Part shown: in pieces, positions 8,980 through 19,378 of the stretch
Layout: each line of letters opens with the position of its first letter
How positions within the stretch are numbered: position 1 is the first letter of the stretch
Origin: [Clostridium] polysaccharolyticum
GTDB lineage: Bacteria; Bacillota; Clostridia; Lachnospirales; Lachnospiraceae
Reading direction: 5' to 3'
NCBI RefSeq assembly: GCF_900111595.1
Contig: NZ_FOHN01000007.1
Location: 62,001-126,000 of the forward strand
Length of the DNA: 64,000 nucleotides
Notes under the pieces: model-generated
Databases searched by the model: none
What the model was told of the DNA's origin: nothing
Seen by the model: only the letters and a program-made list of their open reading frames with translations
Position numbers and translations under genes: made by a program

Positions 8980-10179
8980 ATGTTAAATAAAAAATCAGTA
9001 GATGATATTAATGTAAAAGGAAAAAGAGTTTTGGTTCGCTGCGACTTTAACGTACCAATTATTGATGGCAAAATTACAGATGAAAACCGTTTAGTAGCGG
9101 CTCTTCCAACAATTAAAAAATTAATTGCTGATGGCGGCAAAGTTGTTCTTTGCTCTCACTTAGGCAAACCAAAGGGAGAACCAAAGCCGGAATTATCTTT
9201 AGCTCCAGTAGCAGTAAGATTAGCTGAATTATTAGGACAGGAAGTAAAATTTGCAGCTGACGCTAATGTAGTTGGTGAAAATGCAAAAGCTGCAGTAGCA
9301 GCAATGAATGATGGAGACGTTGTTTTATTAGAAAATACTCGTTATAGAGCAGAAGAAACCAAGAATGGTGAAGAATTCAGCAAAGAATTAGCTTCTTTAT
9401 GTGATGTTTTCGTAAATGATGCATTTGGTACAGCTCACAGGGCACACTGTTCTAATGTAGGTGTAACGCAATATGTTGATACAGCAGTTGTTGGTTATCT
9501 TATGCAAAAAGAAATCGATTTCTTAGGAAATGCGGTAAACAATCCAGAAAGACCTTTCGTAGCAATCCTTGGTGGTTCCAAAGTTTCTTCTAAAATTTCC
9601 GTTATCAACAACTTACTGGAAAAAGTTGATACTTTAATCATTGGTGGTGGAATGGCTTATACATTTATGGCTGCTGATGGTAAAAAAGTTGGTAATTCTT
9701 TATTAGAAGAAGACTATATTGACTATGCTAAAGATATGGTGAAAAAAGCTGAGGAAAAAGGCGTTAAATTATTAATTCCTCAGGATAATGTTTGTGCAGA
9801 TGACTTCTCTAATGATGCGAACATCAAAATTGTGGCTAAGGACCAAGACATTGAAGATGGATGGGAAGGTCTTGATATCGGACCAAAATCCTGTGAAGTA
9901 TTCTGTGAAGCATTAAAAGGTGCGAAAACAGTTGTTTGGAACGGACCTATGGGCTGTTTTGAAATGCCTAAATTCGCGGAAGGTACAATTGCAGTAGCAA
10001 AAGCTTTAGCTGATTTAGATGGTGCTACAACTATCATTGGTGGTGGTGATTCCGCTTCAGCTGTAAACAACTTAGGTTTCGGTGATAAAATGACTCATAT
10101 CTCTACAGGTGGTGGAGCAAGCTTGGAATTCTTAGAAGGTAAAGAATTACCAGGTGTTGCTGCAGCTAACGATAAATAA
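8980..10179 (+). CDS. pgk: Phosphoglycerate kinase
   Basis: Transfers phosphate from 1,3-bisphosphoglycerate to ADP. 399 residues, the normal size. The PGK signature [12 protein letters not shown] (about 15-26), the substrate-binding SHLGKPKGE and ENTRYRAEE segments, the nucleotide-binding [12 protein letters not shown] block and the C-terminal [11 protein letters not shown] and [14 protein letters not shown] loops are all present. Its ATG follows GAAAGGAG. tpiA starts 50 nt downstream, so the two are likely co-transcribed. Confidence 0.97.
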   Translation: MLNKKSVDDINVKGKRVLVRCDFNVPIIDGKITDENRLVAALPTIKKLIADGGKVVLCSHLGKPKGEPKPELSLAPVAVRLAELLGQEVKFAADANVVGENAKAAVAAMNDGDVVLLENTRYRAEETKNGEEFSKELASLCDVFVNDAFGTAHRAHCSNVGVTQYVDTAVVGYLMQKEIDFLGNAVNNPERPFVAILGGSKVSSKISVINNLLEKVDTLIIGGGMAYTFMAADGKKVGNSLLEEDYIDYAKDMVKKAEEKGVKLLIPQDNVCADDFSNDANIKIVAKDQDIEDGWEGLDIGPKSCEVFCEALKGAKTVVWNGPMGCFEMPKFAEGTIAVAKALADLDGATTIIGGGDSASAVNNLGFGDKMTHISTGGGASLEFLEGKELPGVAAANDK

Positions 10180-10229
10180 TCGTACTGTAAGAAATGAATT
10201 TTAAATCGAGTAAAAGGGAGAGTACTATT

Positions 10230-10979
10230 ATGCGTAAAAAAATTATCGCTGGTAACTGGAAGATGAATAAAACTCCTAGTGAAACAGTTAAATTAATCGA
10301 AGAATTAAAACCATTAGTAAAAAATGAAGAAGTTGACGTAGTGTTCTGCGTGCCAGCTATTTCTTTAACAACAGCTATTGAAGCTGCTAAAGGTTCCAAC
10401 ATCGAAATTGGTGCTGAAAACATGTTTTATGAAGAAAGCGGTGCTTACACAGGTGAAATCGCTCCTAACATGCTAACAGATATCGGTGTAAAATACGTTA
10501 TCATCGGTCACTCTGAGAGAAGAGAATACTTCGCAGAAACAGATGAAACAGTCAACAAAAAAGTATTAAAAGCTTTTGAACATGGCATTACTCCAATTAT
10601 CTGCTGTGGTGAATCCTTAACCCAAAGAGAACAGGGAATTACAATTGACTGGATTCGTCAGCAGATCAAAGTGGCATTCTTAAATGTAACAAGCGAACAG
10701 GCTAAAACAGCAGTTATCGCTTACGAACCAATCTGGGCTATCGGTACAGGCAAAGTTGCTACCACAGAACAGGCTCAAGAAGTTTGTGCAGCAATTCGTG
10801 CCTGCATTGGTGAAATCTATGATGAAGCTACAGCAGCAGCAATCCGTATTCAGTACGGTGGCAGTGTATCCGCAGCAAGTGCACCAGAATTATTTGCTCA
10901 GGCAGATATCGATGGAGGATTAGTTGGCGGTGCTTCTCTGAAACCAGACTTTGGTAAGATTGTAAACTACAATAAATAG
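10230..10979 (+). CDS. tpiA: Triosephosphate isomerase
   Basis: Interconverts dihydroxyacetone phosphate and glyceraldehyde-3-phosphate. The start is ATG 10230, after AAGGGAG; the upstream in-frame extension is not TIM-like. The 249-residue protein begins [14 protein letters not shown] (substrate Lys), has the catalytic His in IGHSERR and the catalytic Glu in [10 protein letters not shown], followed by the phosphate-binding IQYGGSV and GGLVGGASL loops. It follows pgk directly and precedes gpmI, the normal Clostridia arrangement. Confidence 0.97.
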   Translation: MRKKIIAGNWKMNKTPSETVKLIEELKPLVKNEEVDVVFCVPAISLTTAIEAAKGSNIEIGAENMFYEESGAYTGEIAPNMLTDIGVKYVIIGHSERREYFAETDETVNKKVLKAFEHGITPIICCGESLTQREQGITIDWIRQQIKVAFLNVTSEQAKTAVIAYEPIWAIGTGKVATTEQAQEVCAAIRACIGEIYDEATAAAIRIQYGGSVSAASAPELFAQADIDGGLVGGASLKPDFGKIVNYNK

Positions 10980-11074
10980 CAAGACAGCATCTCACAAGAG
11001 ATAGCATTCGTAAAAAACAGGCGGGCACAAGTCCGTCTGTTTCACTAAATATTTAATTTATAAGGAGTACAACA

Positions 11075-12619
11075 ATGAGTAAAAAACCTACTGTTTTGAT
11101 GATTTTAGATGGTTATGGATTAAATGATACTGCAAAAGCTAATGCAGTAAAAGAAGCCAATACTCCAGTTATGGATAAATTAATGGCAGAATATCCATTT
11201 GTAAAAGGATATGCAAGTGGTTTAGCTGTTGGTCTTCCAGATGGCCAGATGGGTAATTCTGAAGTTGGACATTTAAATATGGGTGCCGGAAGAATTATCT
11301 ATCAGGAATTAACACGTATTACAAAAGAAATTGAAGATGGAGTTTTCTTTGAAAATGAAGCTTTATTAAAAGCAGTTGAAAACTGCAGAAACAATAATTC
11401 GGATCTGCATTTATTTGGTTTATTATCCAATGGCGGTGTACACAGCCATAACACACACATGTATGGCTTATTAGAATTAGCTAAGAAAAATGGCATTAAA
11501 AATGTGTACTTGCACGCATTTTTAGATGGCCGTGATACCGATCCGAAGTCTGGTTTAGGTTTTGTAGAAGAAGCAGAAGCAAAAATGCAGGAAATTGGTG
11601 TCGGGGAAATCGCAACAGTTATGGGACGTTACTATGTAATGGACCGTGATAACCGTTGGGAACGTGTTGAAAAAGCATATAAAGCAATTGTAGAAGGGGA
11701 AGGTGTAAGTGCTTCTAATGCAGCAGAAGCTGTAAAACAGTCTTATGACAAAGGTGAAAATGACGAATTTGTTTTACCGACAGTTGTTAAAAAAGATGGT
11801 AAACCGGTTGCAACTGTAAAAGAAAAGGATTCTGTTATCTTCTATAACTTCCGTCCTGATAGAGCAAGAGAAATTACTAGGACTTTCTGTGATGATGGTT
11901 TTACTGGTTTTGAACGTAAAAATGGAAGAATCAAAACAACATTTGTTGCTTTTACAGAGTATGACGTAACGATTCCAAATAAAATAGTTGCTTTTCATAA
12001 AACAGAAATTAACAACACATTGGGAGAATACCTTTCTAAGAATGGCAAAACACAGTTAAGAACAGCTGAAACTGAAAAGTATGCACATGTTACATTCTTC
12101 TTTAACGGTGGCAAGGAAGAACCATACGAAGGTGAAGACAGACTGCTTGTTAATTCACCAAAAGTTGCAACTTATGATTTACAGCCAGAAATGAGTGCAT
12201 TTCAGGTTGCAGAAGGTTTAGTAAATGCTATTAAATCTGATAAATATGATGTCATTATTGTAAATTTCGCTAACCCGGATATGGTTGGACATACTGGTGT
12301 AGAAAAGGCTGCAGTTGCTGCAATCGAAGCAGTTGATAAATGCGTTGGCATGGCAGTTGCTGCAATTAAAGAAACAGATGGACAGTTATTTATCTGTGCA
12401 GATCATGGAAATGCAGAACAGCTGATTGATTATGAAACAGGAGCTCCATTTACAGCTCATACAATTAATCCAGTTCCATTTATTCTTGTGAATTATGATG
12501 AAGCTTATACCTTAAGGGAAGGTGGCTGCTTGGCGGATATCGCTCCAACACTTCTTGAAATGATGGGAATGGAACAGCCTGCAGAAATGACTGGCAAGTC
12601 TCTTCTTATTAAGAAATAG
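11075..12619 (+). CDS. gpmI: 2,3-bisphosphoglycerate-independent phosphoglycerate mutase
   Basis: Converts 3- to 2-phosphoglycerate using two Mn2+ and a phosphoserine intermediate. 514 residues as expected. The alkaline-phosphatase-superfamily N-terminus VLMILDGYG supplies metal-binding Asp, and the nucleophilic Ser lies in GQMGNSEVGH (about residue 62). The HAFLDGRDTDP and NFRPDRARE motifs and the C-terminal FADPDMVGH-like NFANPDMVGHTG and CADHGNAE metal sites are intact. It sits 95 nt after tpiA; a weak hairpin (about 11016-11040) lies between them. Confidence 0.96.
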   Translation: MSKKPTVLMILDGYGLNDTAKANAVKEANTPVMDKLMAEYPFVKGYASGLAVGLPDGQMGNSEVGHLNMGAGRIIYQELTRITKEIEDGVFFENEALLKAVENCRNNNSDLHLFGLLSNGGVHSHNTHMYGLLELAKKNGIKNVYLHAFLDGRDTDPKSGLGFVEEAEAKMQEIGVGEIATVMGRYYVMDRDNRWERVEKAYKAIVEGEGVSASNAAEAVKQSYDKGENDEFVLPTVVKKDGKPVATVKEKDSVIFYNFRPDRAREITRTFCDDGFTGFERKNGRIKTTFVAFTEYDVTIPNKIVAFHKTEINNTLGEYLSKNGKTQLRTAETEKYAHVTFFFNGGKEEPYEGEDRLLVNSPKVATYDLQPEMSAFQVAEGLVNAIKSDKYDVIIVNFANPDMVGHTGVEKAAVAAIEAVDKCVGMAVAAIKETDGQLFICADHGNAEQLIDYETGAPFTAHTINPVPFILVNYDEAYTLREGGCLADIAPTLLEMMGMEQPAEMTGKSLLIKK

Positions 12620-12621
12620 GC

Positions 12622-12650
12622 TTGAAAAGACTAGCATTTTATGCTAATAT
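12622..12650 (+). promoter_or_regulatory. Promoter of secG
   Basis: TTGAAA (12622-12627), 17-nt spacer, TAATAT (12645-12650) with a TGC just before it (extended -10). A small TAGCAT/ATGCTA hairpin (12632-12646) lies inside the spacer and could also act at the gpmI 3' end. Confidence 0.55.
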
Positions 12651-12704
12651 GATTATATGTGTATTCGGACAATCGAATAAAATGCACGTATTGGAGGTGT
12701 AAGT

Positions 12705-12944
12705 ATGTCTTGGCTACGAACTACAGTTATGATTCTTTATATTTTAGTTTGTATTGCACTTACAGTTGTTGTATTAATGCAGGAAGGTAAACAGGCTGGT
12801 TTATCAGGAAGCATTAGTGGTGCTGCTGAAAGCTACTGGGGAAAGAATAAAGGACGTTCTATGGAAGGTGCTTTAGAAAAAGGTACAAGAGTTTTAGCAA
12901 TTGTATTTATTGTCGTATCTGCATTATTATGCATGCGCTGGTAG
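12705..12944 (+). CDS. secG: Preprotein translocase subunit SecG
   Basis: 79 residues with two membrane helices (about 5-25 and 60-77) separated by a Gly/Ser-rich loop containing QEGKQAGLSGSISG, the conserved SecG loop. It is the small accessory subunit of the SecYEG channel. A good GGAGG precedes the ATG. In many Clostridia secG is followed by rnr and smpB; here a secreted nucleotidase gene sits between secG and rnr. Confidence 0.93.
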   Translation: MSWLRTTVMILYILVCIALTVVVLMQEGKQAGLSGSISGAAESYWGKNKGRSMEGALEKGTRVLAIVFIVVSALLCMRW

Positions 12945-12963
12945 TAAAATAGATGCTTACAGG

Positions 12964-12996
12964 AAAGCTGTCACAGGATTGGGGCAGCTTTTTTTT
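12964..12996 (+). terminator. Intrinsic terminator after secG
   Basis: AAAGCTG (12964-12970) pairs with CAGCTTT (12985-12991), followed by a run of T to 12996. Confidence 0.85.
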
Positions 12997-13110
12997 GATC
13001 TCTTAAAAATTCTATTATACTATAAGATAGAAATATATGTAGTAATATGTTATGATAAAATAGCATTTCATTACATATGCAAACCATTGTAATAATAAGG
13101 AGGAATTTAA

Positions 13111-15204
13111 ATGAAGAATTTTAGAACCAAGGCCATAGCTGTTATACTGATGTTTGCTATGGTATTTGCAGGGACAGGTTTTCAGCCTTCCAAAGTGAAA
13201 GCAGAGGCGAACGATTCCATTAATCTTCAGATTCTTGCAACAAGTGATTTACATGGCCGTTTCGTGCCATACGATTATGCAATTAATACAAAAGATACCT
13301 CAGGAAGTTTAGCACAGGTAGCAACAGCAGTATATAACAATAGAAATCAAAACACTATTTTACTGGATTGTGGAGATATCATTCAGGATAATTCTGCAGA
13401 TCTGTTTTTTAACGAGAGCATTCATCCAATGATTGCAGGAATGAATCATTTACAGTATGATGCGATTACTTTGGGAAATCATGAATTCAATTATGGAATG
13501 GATATTTTGAAAAAAGTAATGAAACAGTCCAAAGCACCAGTATTGGGAGGAAATGTATATAATCCAGATGGCTCAGGCATAGCACAAAAATATACCATCC
13601 TTGAAAGAAGTGGCGTGAAAATAGCAGTAATTGGTATGGTTACTCCGAATATTACTAGATGGGATGCAGCCAATCTGAAAGGCTACAAAGTAACAGATCC
13701 AGTAGAAGAAACGAAAAAAGTCATTGAACAGATTAAAGATAAAGCAGATGTCATTGTGGCAGCGGTACATATGGGAGAGAAAAGCGAATACGGTGTCAAG
13801 AATTCAGGAACCATTGATTTAGCCAATGCCTGTCCTGAAATTGATGTCATTTTGGCTTCCCATGAGCATAAAGCGGTAGATGGTGTCTATTATAACAATG
13901 TTTTAACAGTAGAAAATCAATATGGCGGACAAACTCTAGCAAAGGTTAATCTGGAGCTTAAAAAAGGAGAAGACGGTAAATATAAAGTTACAAACCGTAC
14001 GTCAAAATTAATTGTGACAAAAGATTATCCAGCAGATTCTCAAATGGAACTAATTCTGGACAAATATCATCAAATGGCAAAAGAGGATGCCAATATTGTA
14101 ATTGGCAAATTAGTAGGAGGAGATTTGGTTCCTGCCAATGAAATCAGTGACATTTGCCAGGCACAGTTACAGGAAACTTCCATGATTAACCTGATTAATA
14201 AAGTGCAGAGATATTATACTGGTGCAGAGGTATCTGGGGCTGCTTGTTTTAATGCATCTGCCAACATGAAAGAAGGAGATATCAAAAAATGTGACACTGC
14301 ACTGATATATAAATATGCCAATACCCTTTATAAATTAGAGATGACTGGTGCACAGCTTAAGAAATACATGGAATGGTGTGCTGCTTTTTATAATACATAT
14401 CAAGATGGTGATTTGACCATTTCCTTTAATCCTGACATTCGTCTTTACAACAACGATATGTTCTCAGGTGTGAATTATACAATTAATGTAGCGAAAGAAC
14501 CAGGAAACAGGATTGAAAACCTGACACATGAAAATGGAAAACCGGTAAAGGATGACGAGAAAATCATTGTAGCGGTAAACAATTACCGTGCCAATTCACA
14601 TTTATTAACATATGGCTCTGTATTTAAAAAAGGAGAGTCTTTGCCAAAGTTACTGGAATCTGATGTACACAGTGAAATAGGTGGTGTCCGTGAATTAATT
14701 GGAGCTTATATAAAAGACGTGAAGAAGGGCGTAATTAGGCCAGAACTGTCGGGAAACTGGAAAATTACAGGGAATAACTGGAATGAAGAGTTCCATCAGA
14801 AAGCCGTAGAATTAGCAGCAGAAGGAAAACTAACCATACCCCGCTCAGAAGATGGAAGAGATTATAACATAAAAGCCGTAACAAAAGCCGATATTGCTCC
14901 TTTTGTAACGATTAAAAAACCCGCAAAGGTTACTAAAGTAAAAGCAAAAAGCAAGAAGGCAAAAACGGCAACAATATCGTATCAAGGTGTGAAATATGCT
15001 AAGAACTATGAAATCCGTTATACAGCAGATAAGAAGTTTAAAAAGGGTGTGAAATGTGTTAAAACAGAAAAGACTTCTTATACCATAAAGAAATTAAAGA
15101 GTAAAACAAAGTATTATGTAAAAGTACGGGCAGTGAAGTATGACTTAAACGATAAGGTTTTGACTGGAAGCTGCAGCAGTATGGTGTCAGTGAAAGTAAA
15201 GTAG
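13111..15204 (+). CDS. Secreted 5'-nucleotidase / cyclic phosphodiesterase family metallophosphatase
   Basis: 697 residues. The N-terminal signal peptide (about 1-32, hydrophobic AVILMFAMVFAG, then KVKAEA) indicates export. The metallophosphoesterase domain (about 40-270) has its metal ligands in ATSDLHGRF, LDCGDII, LGNHEFNYG, AAVHMGEKSE and ASHEHKA. A 5'-nucleotidase C-terminal domain (about 330-530) follows, and a Lys-rich fibronectin-III-like domain (about 605-697) closes the protein and may mediate wall attachment. It probably releases phosphate and nucleosides from extracellular nucleotides. It is flanked by terminators, so it is its own transcript inserted between secG and rnr. Confidence 0.87.
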   Translation: MKNFRTKAIAVILMFAMVFAGTGFQPSKVKAEANDSINLQILATSDLHGRFVPYDYAINTKDTSGSLAQVATAVYNNRNQNTILLDCGDIIQDNSADLFFNESIHPMIAGMNHLQYDAITLGNHEFNYGMDILKKVMKQSKAPVLGGNVYNPDGSGIAQKYTILERSGVKIAVIGMVTPNITRWDAANLKGYKVTDPVEETKKVIEQIKDKADVIVAAVHMGEKSEYGVKNSGTIDLANACPEIDVILASHEHKAVDGVYYNNVLTVENQYGGQTLAKVNLELKKGEDGKYKVTNRTSKLIVTKDYPADSQMELILDKYHQMAKEDANIVIGKLVGGDLVPANEISDICQAQLQETSMINLINKVQRYYTGAEVSGAACFNASANMKEGDIKKCDTALIYKYANTLYKLEMTGAQLKKYMEWCAAFYNTYQDGDLTISFNPDIRLYNNDMFSGVNYTINVAKEPGNRIENLTHENGKPVKDDEKIIVAVNNYRANSHLLTYGSVFKKGESLPKLLESDVHSEIGGVRELIGAYIKDVKKGVIRPELSGNWKITGNNWNEEFHQKAVELAAEGKLTIPRSEDGRDYNIKAVTKADIAPFVTIKKPAKVTKVKAKSKKAKTATISYQGVKYAKNYEIRYTADKKFKKGVKCVKTEKTSYTIKKLKSKTKYYVKVRAVKYDLNDKVLTGSCSSMVSVKVK

Positions 15205-15218
15205 AATAATGCGAAGGA

Positions 15219-15246
15219 AAGAGTCTGTAAAATCACAGGCTCTTTT
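15219..15246 (+). terminator. Intrinsic terminator after the nucleotidase gene
   Basis: GAGTCTGT (15221-15228) pairs with ACAGGCTC (15235-15242), one G-T pair, then TTTT. Confidence 0.75.
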
Positions 15247-15296
15247 ATGATTCCGTACATATTTTGGGGCATTTTCACATGTAATTTTATCCATGT

Positions 15297-15325
15297 TTGT
15301 TTTTTTTAGTAAATGTGGTATACTA
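15297..15325 (+). promoter_or_regulatory. Promoter of rnr-smpB
   Basis: TTGTTT (15297-15302), 17-nt spacer, TATACT (15320-15325) preceded by TGG (extended -10), 35 nt before rnr. Confidence 0.55.
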
Positions 15326-15359
15326 TACAGTATCATATGGTACGAAATGGAGAATATAA

Positions 15360-17594
15360 ATGTTGGAAAAAATTGTTTTAGAAGAAAAGAAGAATTTAGT
15401 GTATGAGTTTATGCTAGATAAAGAGTATAAGCCAGTTAAATTCAAAGAAATGGTGAATATCTTGCAAGTACCAAAGAAAGAAAAAGAGGATTTACGTGAA
15501 GTATTAGAATCGTTAATAGCAGACGGAAAGATTGTAATAGACGTGAAAGGCAAATTCAAAGTTGCCAATGAAAACCTGAAAACAGGTACCTTTATCGGTA
15601 CACAAAGAGGGTTCGGTTTTGTACGTGCAGAAGGAGAAGACGAAGATATCTTTATACCTGAAAATGCAATGAAAGGTGCTTTGCACAATGACATTGTACA
15701 AGTAGAGGTTCTGGATATTAAGACTGGAAAGAGACGAGAAGGACGAATTGTAAACATTGTAGAGCGTGGAACTGCTACGGTTGTTGGTACATTTGCTAAA
15801 AGCAGAAATTTTGGCTTTGTCATTGCAGATAATCAAAGATTTGGAAAGGATATCTACATTCCAAAATCACAGACAAAAGGTGCAGTGAGTGGACATAAGG
15901 TTGTAGTGGAATTAACAAGCTTTGGAGGCAAAGATAAGAAACCAGAAGGAAAGATTATCGAAATCTTAGGACATATTAATGATCCTGGAGTCGATATCCG
16001 TTCTATTGTAAAAGCCTATGGCTTGGCAGAGGCATTTCCAAAGGAAGTCATGGACGAAGTGGAGAAGATTCCTTCTGAAGTGGACAGTGCAGACTGGGCA
16101 GGAAGAATGGATATTCGTGACTGGCAGATGGTAACCATCGACGGAGAAGATGCCAAGGACTTAGATGATGCCATTACCCTTCGCAAAGAAGGCGGCATTT
16201 ATAAATTAGGTGTGCATATTGCGGACGTTACCAATTATGTAAAAGAAGGTTCGCCTCTTGATAAAGAAGCTTTGAGCCGTGGAACCAGTGTATATCTGGT
16301 TGACCGTGTGATACCGATGCTTCCACACGCCTTATCCAATGGCATCTGCTCGTTAAATGCAGGAGTGGACCGTCTTGCGTTAAGCTGTTTTATGGATATT
16401 GATGCCAAAGGAAATGTAGTCAGCCATAAAATTGCAGAGACAGTCGTAAAGGTTTCCCGCCGTATGTCTTACACTAGTGTGAAGAAAATCTTGGAGGATC
16501 ACGATCCGGAGGAAATGAAAGAATACGAAGAACTTGTGCCAATGTTTGAATTAATGGAAGAACTGGCACAGATTTTACGGGAAAAACGTAGAAAACGTGG
16601 TTCCATTGACTTTGATTTCCCTGAAAGCAAGATTACTTTAAATGAAAAAGGGAAACCGGTTGAAGTAAAACCATATGAAAGAAACACGGCCACTAAAATT
16701 ATCGAAGATTTTATGTTAATTGCCAATGAAACCATTGCCGAGGATTATTTCTGGCAGGAACTCCCTTTTGTATACCGTTCCCATGAAAATCCTGACCCGG
16801 AGAAAATTATGAAATTAGGTATTTTCATCAATAACTTTGGATATTCCATTAAAATCGGCCAGGATGAAATCCATCCAAAAGAACTGCAGAAGTTAATGGA
16901 AAAGATTGAGGGGACTCCAGAAGAACCATTGATCAGCAGATTGACCTTGCGTTCTATGAAACAGGCAAAATATACCGTAACAGGGGATGGACACTTTGGT
17001 CTGGCAGCAAAATATTACTGTCACTTTACTTCCCCAATCCGCCGCTATCCGGATTTACAGATTCACCGTATTATCAAAGAGAATCTAAGAACTGGAATCA
17101 GTGAAAAACGAATCAGGCATTATGACCGCATTTTGCCAGATGTAGCAATGCGTTCTAGCATGATGGAGCGGAAAGCAGATGAAGCGGAACGGGAAGTAGA
17201 CAAAATGAAAAAGGCAGAATATATGGCACAGTTTATCGGAGAGACCTTCGAAGGTGTCATTTCTGGAATGAATACCTGGGGAATGTATGTGGAACTTCCT
17301 AATACTGTAGAAGGAATGGTTCATGTTACAGCCTTGAAGGGTGACTATTATTTCTATGACGAAGAGCGTTATGTTATGGTCGGTGAGCATACCAGTAAGA
17401 CATACAAGCTAGGCGAAAAGGTAGAAGTAGTCTGCACTTCAGTTGATAAGCTGTTAAAGACCATTGATTTTGAACTGGCAGAGGAGGAAGGGGAAGACAC
17501 ACTGGAAAAAAGACCTGCTAAGGCAGGCAAACGGAAAAGAAAGGCAGCTGCTCCAAAAGAAGAAGCAGTTGAGGATGAAGTAACAGGAGAATAA
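15360..17594 (+). CDS. rnr: Ribonuclease R
   Basis: 3'-5' exoribonuclease of the RNB family that degrades structured RNA and cooperates with tmRNA quality control. 744 residues. N-terminal winged-helix region (about 1-70), two cold-shock OB domains ([14 protein letters not shown] near 80; [13 protein letters not shown] near 145), then the RNB catalytic core with the metal-binding segment [12 protein letters not shown] (about 260-271) and [12 protein letters not shown]. The S1 domain near residue 630 reads [16 protein letters not shown]. The tail is Lys/Arg-rich. smpB starts 2 nt after its stop, so the two are coupled; ssrA follows, keeping the trans-translation genes together. Confidence 0.96.
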   Translation: MLEKIVLEEKKNLVYEFMLDKEYKPVKFKEMVNILQVPKKEKEDLREVLESLIADGKIVIDVKGKFKVANENLKTGTFIGTQRGFGFVRAEGEDEDIFIPENAMKGALHNDIVQVEVLDIKTGKRREGRIVNIVERGTATVVGTFAKSRNFGFVIADNQRFGKDIYIPKSQTKGAVSGHKVVVELTSFGGKDKKPEGKIIEILGHINDPGVDIRSIVKAYGLAEAFPKEVMDEVEKIPSEVDSADWAGRMDIRDWQMVTIDGEDAKDLDDAITLRKEGGIYKLGVHIADVTNYVKEGSPLDKEALSRGTSVYLVDRVIPMLPHALSNGICSLNAGVDRLALSCFMDIDAKGNVVSHKIAETVVKVSRRMSYTSVKKILEDHDPEEMKEYEELVPMFELMEELAQILREKRRKRGSIDFDFPESKITLNEKGKPVEVKPYERNTATKIIEDFMLIANETIAEDYFWQELPFVYRSHENPDPEKIMKLGIFINNFGYSIKIGQDEIHPKELQKLMEKIEGTPEEPLISRLTLRSMKQAKYTVTGDGHFGLAAKYYCHFTSPIRRYPDLQIHRIIKENLRTGISEKRIRHYDRILPDVAMRSSMMERKADEAEREVDKMKKAEYMAQFIGETFEGVISGMNTWGMYVELPNTVEGMVHVTALKGDYYFYDEERYVMVGEHTSKTYKLGEKVEVVCTSVDKLLKTIDFELAEEEGEDTLEKRPAKAGKRKRKAAAPKEEAVEDEVTGE

Positions 17595-17596
17595 GT

Positions 17597-18064
17597 ATGG
17601 CAGAAAGATCAAAAAAGTTAATTGCAAATAATAAAAAAGCCCGTCACGATTATTTTGTTGAGGAGACTTATGAAGCAGGCATGGCGTTACATGGAACGGA
17701 AGTGAAGTCCCTCCGGCTAGGAAAATGCAGTATCAAGGAATCCTTTATTAAAATCGAAAAAGGCGAAGTTTTCATATATAACATGCATATCAGTCCTTAT
17801 GAGAAAGGAAATATTTTTAATAAAGATCCATTGCGTGTAAAAAAGCTTCTTTTACACAAGTACGAGATTAACAAAATCTCAGGAAAGATTCAGCAGCAAG
17901 GGTACACTTTAGTGCCTTTAAATGTGTATCTTTCTGGGAGTCTCGTAAAAATTGAAGTGGGACTTTGCCGCGGTAAGAAATTGTATGACAAGCGGCAGGA
18001 TATTGCAAAACGTGACCAGAGAAGAGAAGCGGAAAAGAACTTTAAGGTGAAAAATTTATATTAA
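17597..18064 (+). CDS. smpB: SsrA-binding protein SmpB
   Basis: 155 residues. Binds the tRNA-like part of tmRNA and delivers it to stalled ribosomes. Conserved blocks are [17 protein letters not shown] near the N-terminus, [16 protein letters not shown], the central [12 protein letters not shown] and the C-terminal basic [18 protein letters not shown] helix. Translation is likely coupled to rnr. Its RNA partner is encoded 130 nt downstream. Confidence 0.97.
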   Translation: MAERSKKLIANNKKARHDYFVEETYEAGMALHGTEVKSLRLGKCSIKESFIKIEKGEVFIYNMHISPYEKGNIFNKDPLRVKKLLLHKYEINKISGKIQQQGYTLVPLNVYLSGSLVKIEVGLCRGKKLYDKRQDIAKRDQRREAEKNFKVKNLY

Positions 18065-18119
18065 TCCATGAAGGAGCAGGCAGTTAAGTGAAAGACTGTC
18101 TGTTCTTGCAAAAATAGTA

Positions 18120-18148
18120 TTGACAAATGGAGCATCTTGCGATATCAT
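18120..18148 (+). promoter_or_regulatory. ssrA promoter
   Basis: Consensus TTGACA (18120-18125), 17-nt spacer, TATCAT (18143-18148). It lies about 45 nt ahead of the mature 5' end of tmRNA, leaving room for a processed leader. Confidence 0.75.
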
Positions 18149-18194
18149 ATAACACATACTTCGGCTTCGCGTTATTACCTTGCTATAACCATTC

Positions 18195-18529
18195 GGGGTA
18201 GTAAAGGTTTCGACAGGGGTCTTGAAGTTGGAGAAGCTATCCGCATGCAATGCGTCAAATTGCAAATTAAAAATAAACGCTGAAGAAAATTTAGCTTACG
18301 CAGCCTAATGGCTGCTGTCTGACTTAGAGCACCTACACTTTAAACTCAGGCATCGACTTTGTAGGAAACGACATTGGGAAAGCTTTGACCTGATGGGCGT
18401 ATCATGAAGCTACTGAAGCTTAAAGGGTGTTAGTTCCCGTTAAGCAGAGGGAATGCCAAAGAACTGACTATGATAGTAGAAGTACAATGAATGGGCTTTT
18501 GGACACGGGTTCGACTCCCGTCTACTCCA
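18195..18529 (+). ncRNA. ssrA: Transfer-messenger RNA (tmRNA)
   Basis: About 335 nt. The 5' end GGGGTAG (18195-18201) pairs with CTACTCC (18522-18528) to form the acceptor stem, with discriminator A at 18529. The 5' GGTTTCGAC and the T-arm ACGGGTTCGACTCCCGT are diagnostic. The tag frame starts at GCT 18279 and encodes A-E-E-N-L-A-Y-A-A, ending TAA 18306-18308; the A-Y-A-A end matches proteolysis tags. The terminal CCA is not encoded (CTT follows the discriminator), so it would have to be added after transcription. It adds degradation tags to stalled peptides, working with SmpB and RNase R encoded upstream. Confidence 0.96.
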
Positions 18530-18535
18530 CTTCAT

Positions 18536-18624
18536 CAAGACAAATCCGAACACGATTCGGGATGTCTTGAAAGTTTATAATTCGGTCATTGTTTGCAGAA
18601 TAGTTGTAAGCAATGACCATTTTT
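18536..18624 (+). terminator. Tandem hairpins terminating ssrA
   Basis: First stem 18536-18550 with 18556-18569 (CAAGACAAATCCGAA pairing with TTCGGGATGTCTTG), without a T-run. Second stem GGTCATTG (18584-18591) with CAATGACC (18611-18618), followed by ATTTTT. The second is the likely terminator. Confidence 0.7.
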
Positions 18625-18738
18625 CACATACAACAGCTTTACTCCGTTTTTCTTTAACTTTGATTTATTAATTGCTATCTTCCTTGCCCGATATATGCCT
18701 ATCACAGTAATATTCAATAATTTATGCAACCAGCTCCT

Positions 18739-19134
18739 CTATTTTTCTTGTATTTTTGTGATAAGGATTTCTTGTAATGCTTGGGAAAAATTGATGTCTC
18801 TTGCAATAGCTTCTTCGTTTAGCCATTGTGGTATACTCAAAGTTTTTTTAACTGCCTTGCTGTTAGTACGTTTTTTATATGCAAGCATATCAAATTCGAT
18901 TACAACTAAAAAGCCATCTTCAATATTTATAGTATCAACAGAACTTGGTCCTGGAATTATCTGCTGTTCTTTCATTCTTGATGTGATTGCAAGACCTAAT
19001 GCGTCCACAGCCATTTCATATGCCTGCTCCATATTATCGCCCTCTGTAAGACATTCTGGAAAATCAGGAAAACTAACCCAGAAGCCACCTTCTTCCGCTT
19101 TGTGGAAAATAGCTGGATAGAATAATTTATTCAT
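18739..19134 (-). CDS. hicB: HicB-family antitoxin
   Basis: 131 residues. The N-terminal half has the HicB partial-RNase-H-like fold signature (FWVSFPDFPECLTEGD, then EQAYEMAVDALGLAI). The C-terminal half, from about residue 95, reads like a ribbon-helix-helix DNA-binding segment (KKTLSIPQWLNEEA). It would neutralise HicA and repress the operon. It lies 23 nt downstream of hicA on the minus strand, in the toxin-first order usual for this family. Confidence 0.9.
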   Translation of the reverse strand: MNKLFYPAIFHKAEEGGFWVSFPDFPECLTEGDNMEQAYEMAVDALGLAITSRMKEQQIIPGPSSVDTINIEDGFLVVIEFDMLAYKKRTNSKAVKKTLSIPQWLNEEAIARDINFSQALQEILITKIQEK

Positions 19135-19157
19135 GTCATACCTCCATGTGGCAGGAC

Positions 19158-19346
19158 TTATTTTAACCCTGCCTGTTTTAATATTGCCTGTTCCAAACCT
19201 CGTTTTAAAGATTTGGAATGATAAGGAATAATGGTTTGAACATTTGTAATGGTATTTTTCAGTTTTACATGGGAACCGTTTTGGCTTACTACTTCAAAAC
19301 CATTTGATTTGAGATATTTAATCATCTCTTTTGGTGTCATTGGCAT
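19158..19346 (-). CDS. hicA: HicA-family mRNA interferase toxin
   Basis: 62 residues, the normal very small size. The family motif is clear: MTPKEMIKYLKSNGFE, then GSHVKLKN with the catalytic His, and a C-terminal IPYHSKSLKRGLEQAILKQAG. HicA is a dsRBD-like ribonuclease that cleaves mRNA when not bound by HicB. An AGGAG precedes the ATG on the minus strand by about 10 nt. First gene of the hicAB operon. Confidence 0.92.
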   Translation of the reverse strand: MPMTPKEMIKYLKSNGFEVVSQNGSHVKLKNTITNVQTIIPYHSKSLKRGLEQAILKQAGLK

Positions 19347-19378
19347 ATGTATGTTACTCCTTTCCTTACCATACTGAT

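Noticed and set aside
18695-19120. 141-codon plus-strand open frame opposite hicB
   Set aside because: Fully overlaps the recognisable HicB coding strand and has no ribosome-binding site.
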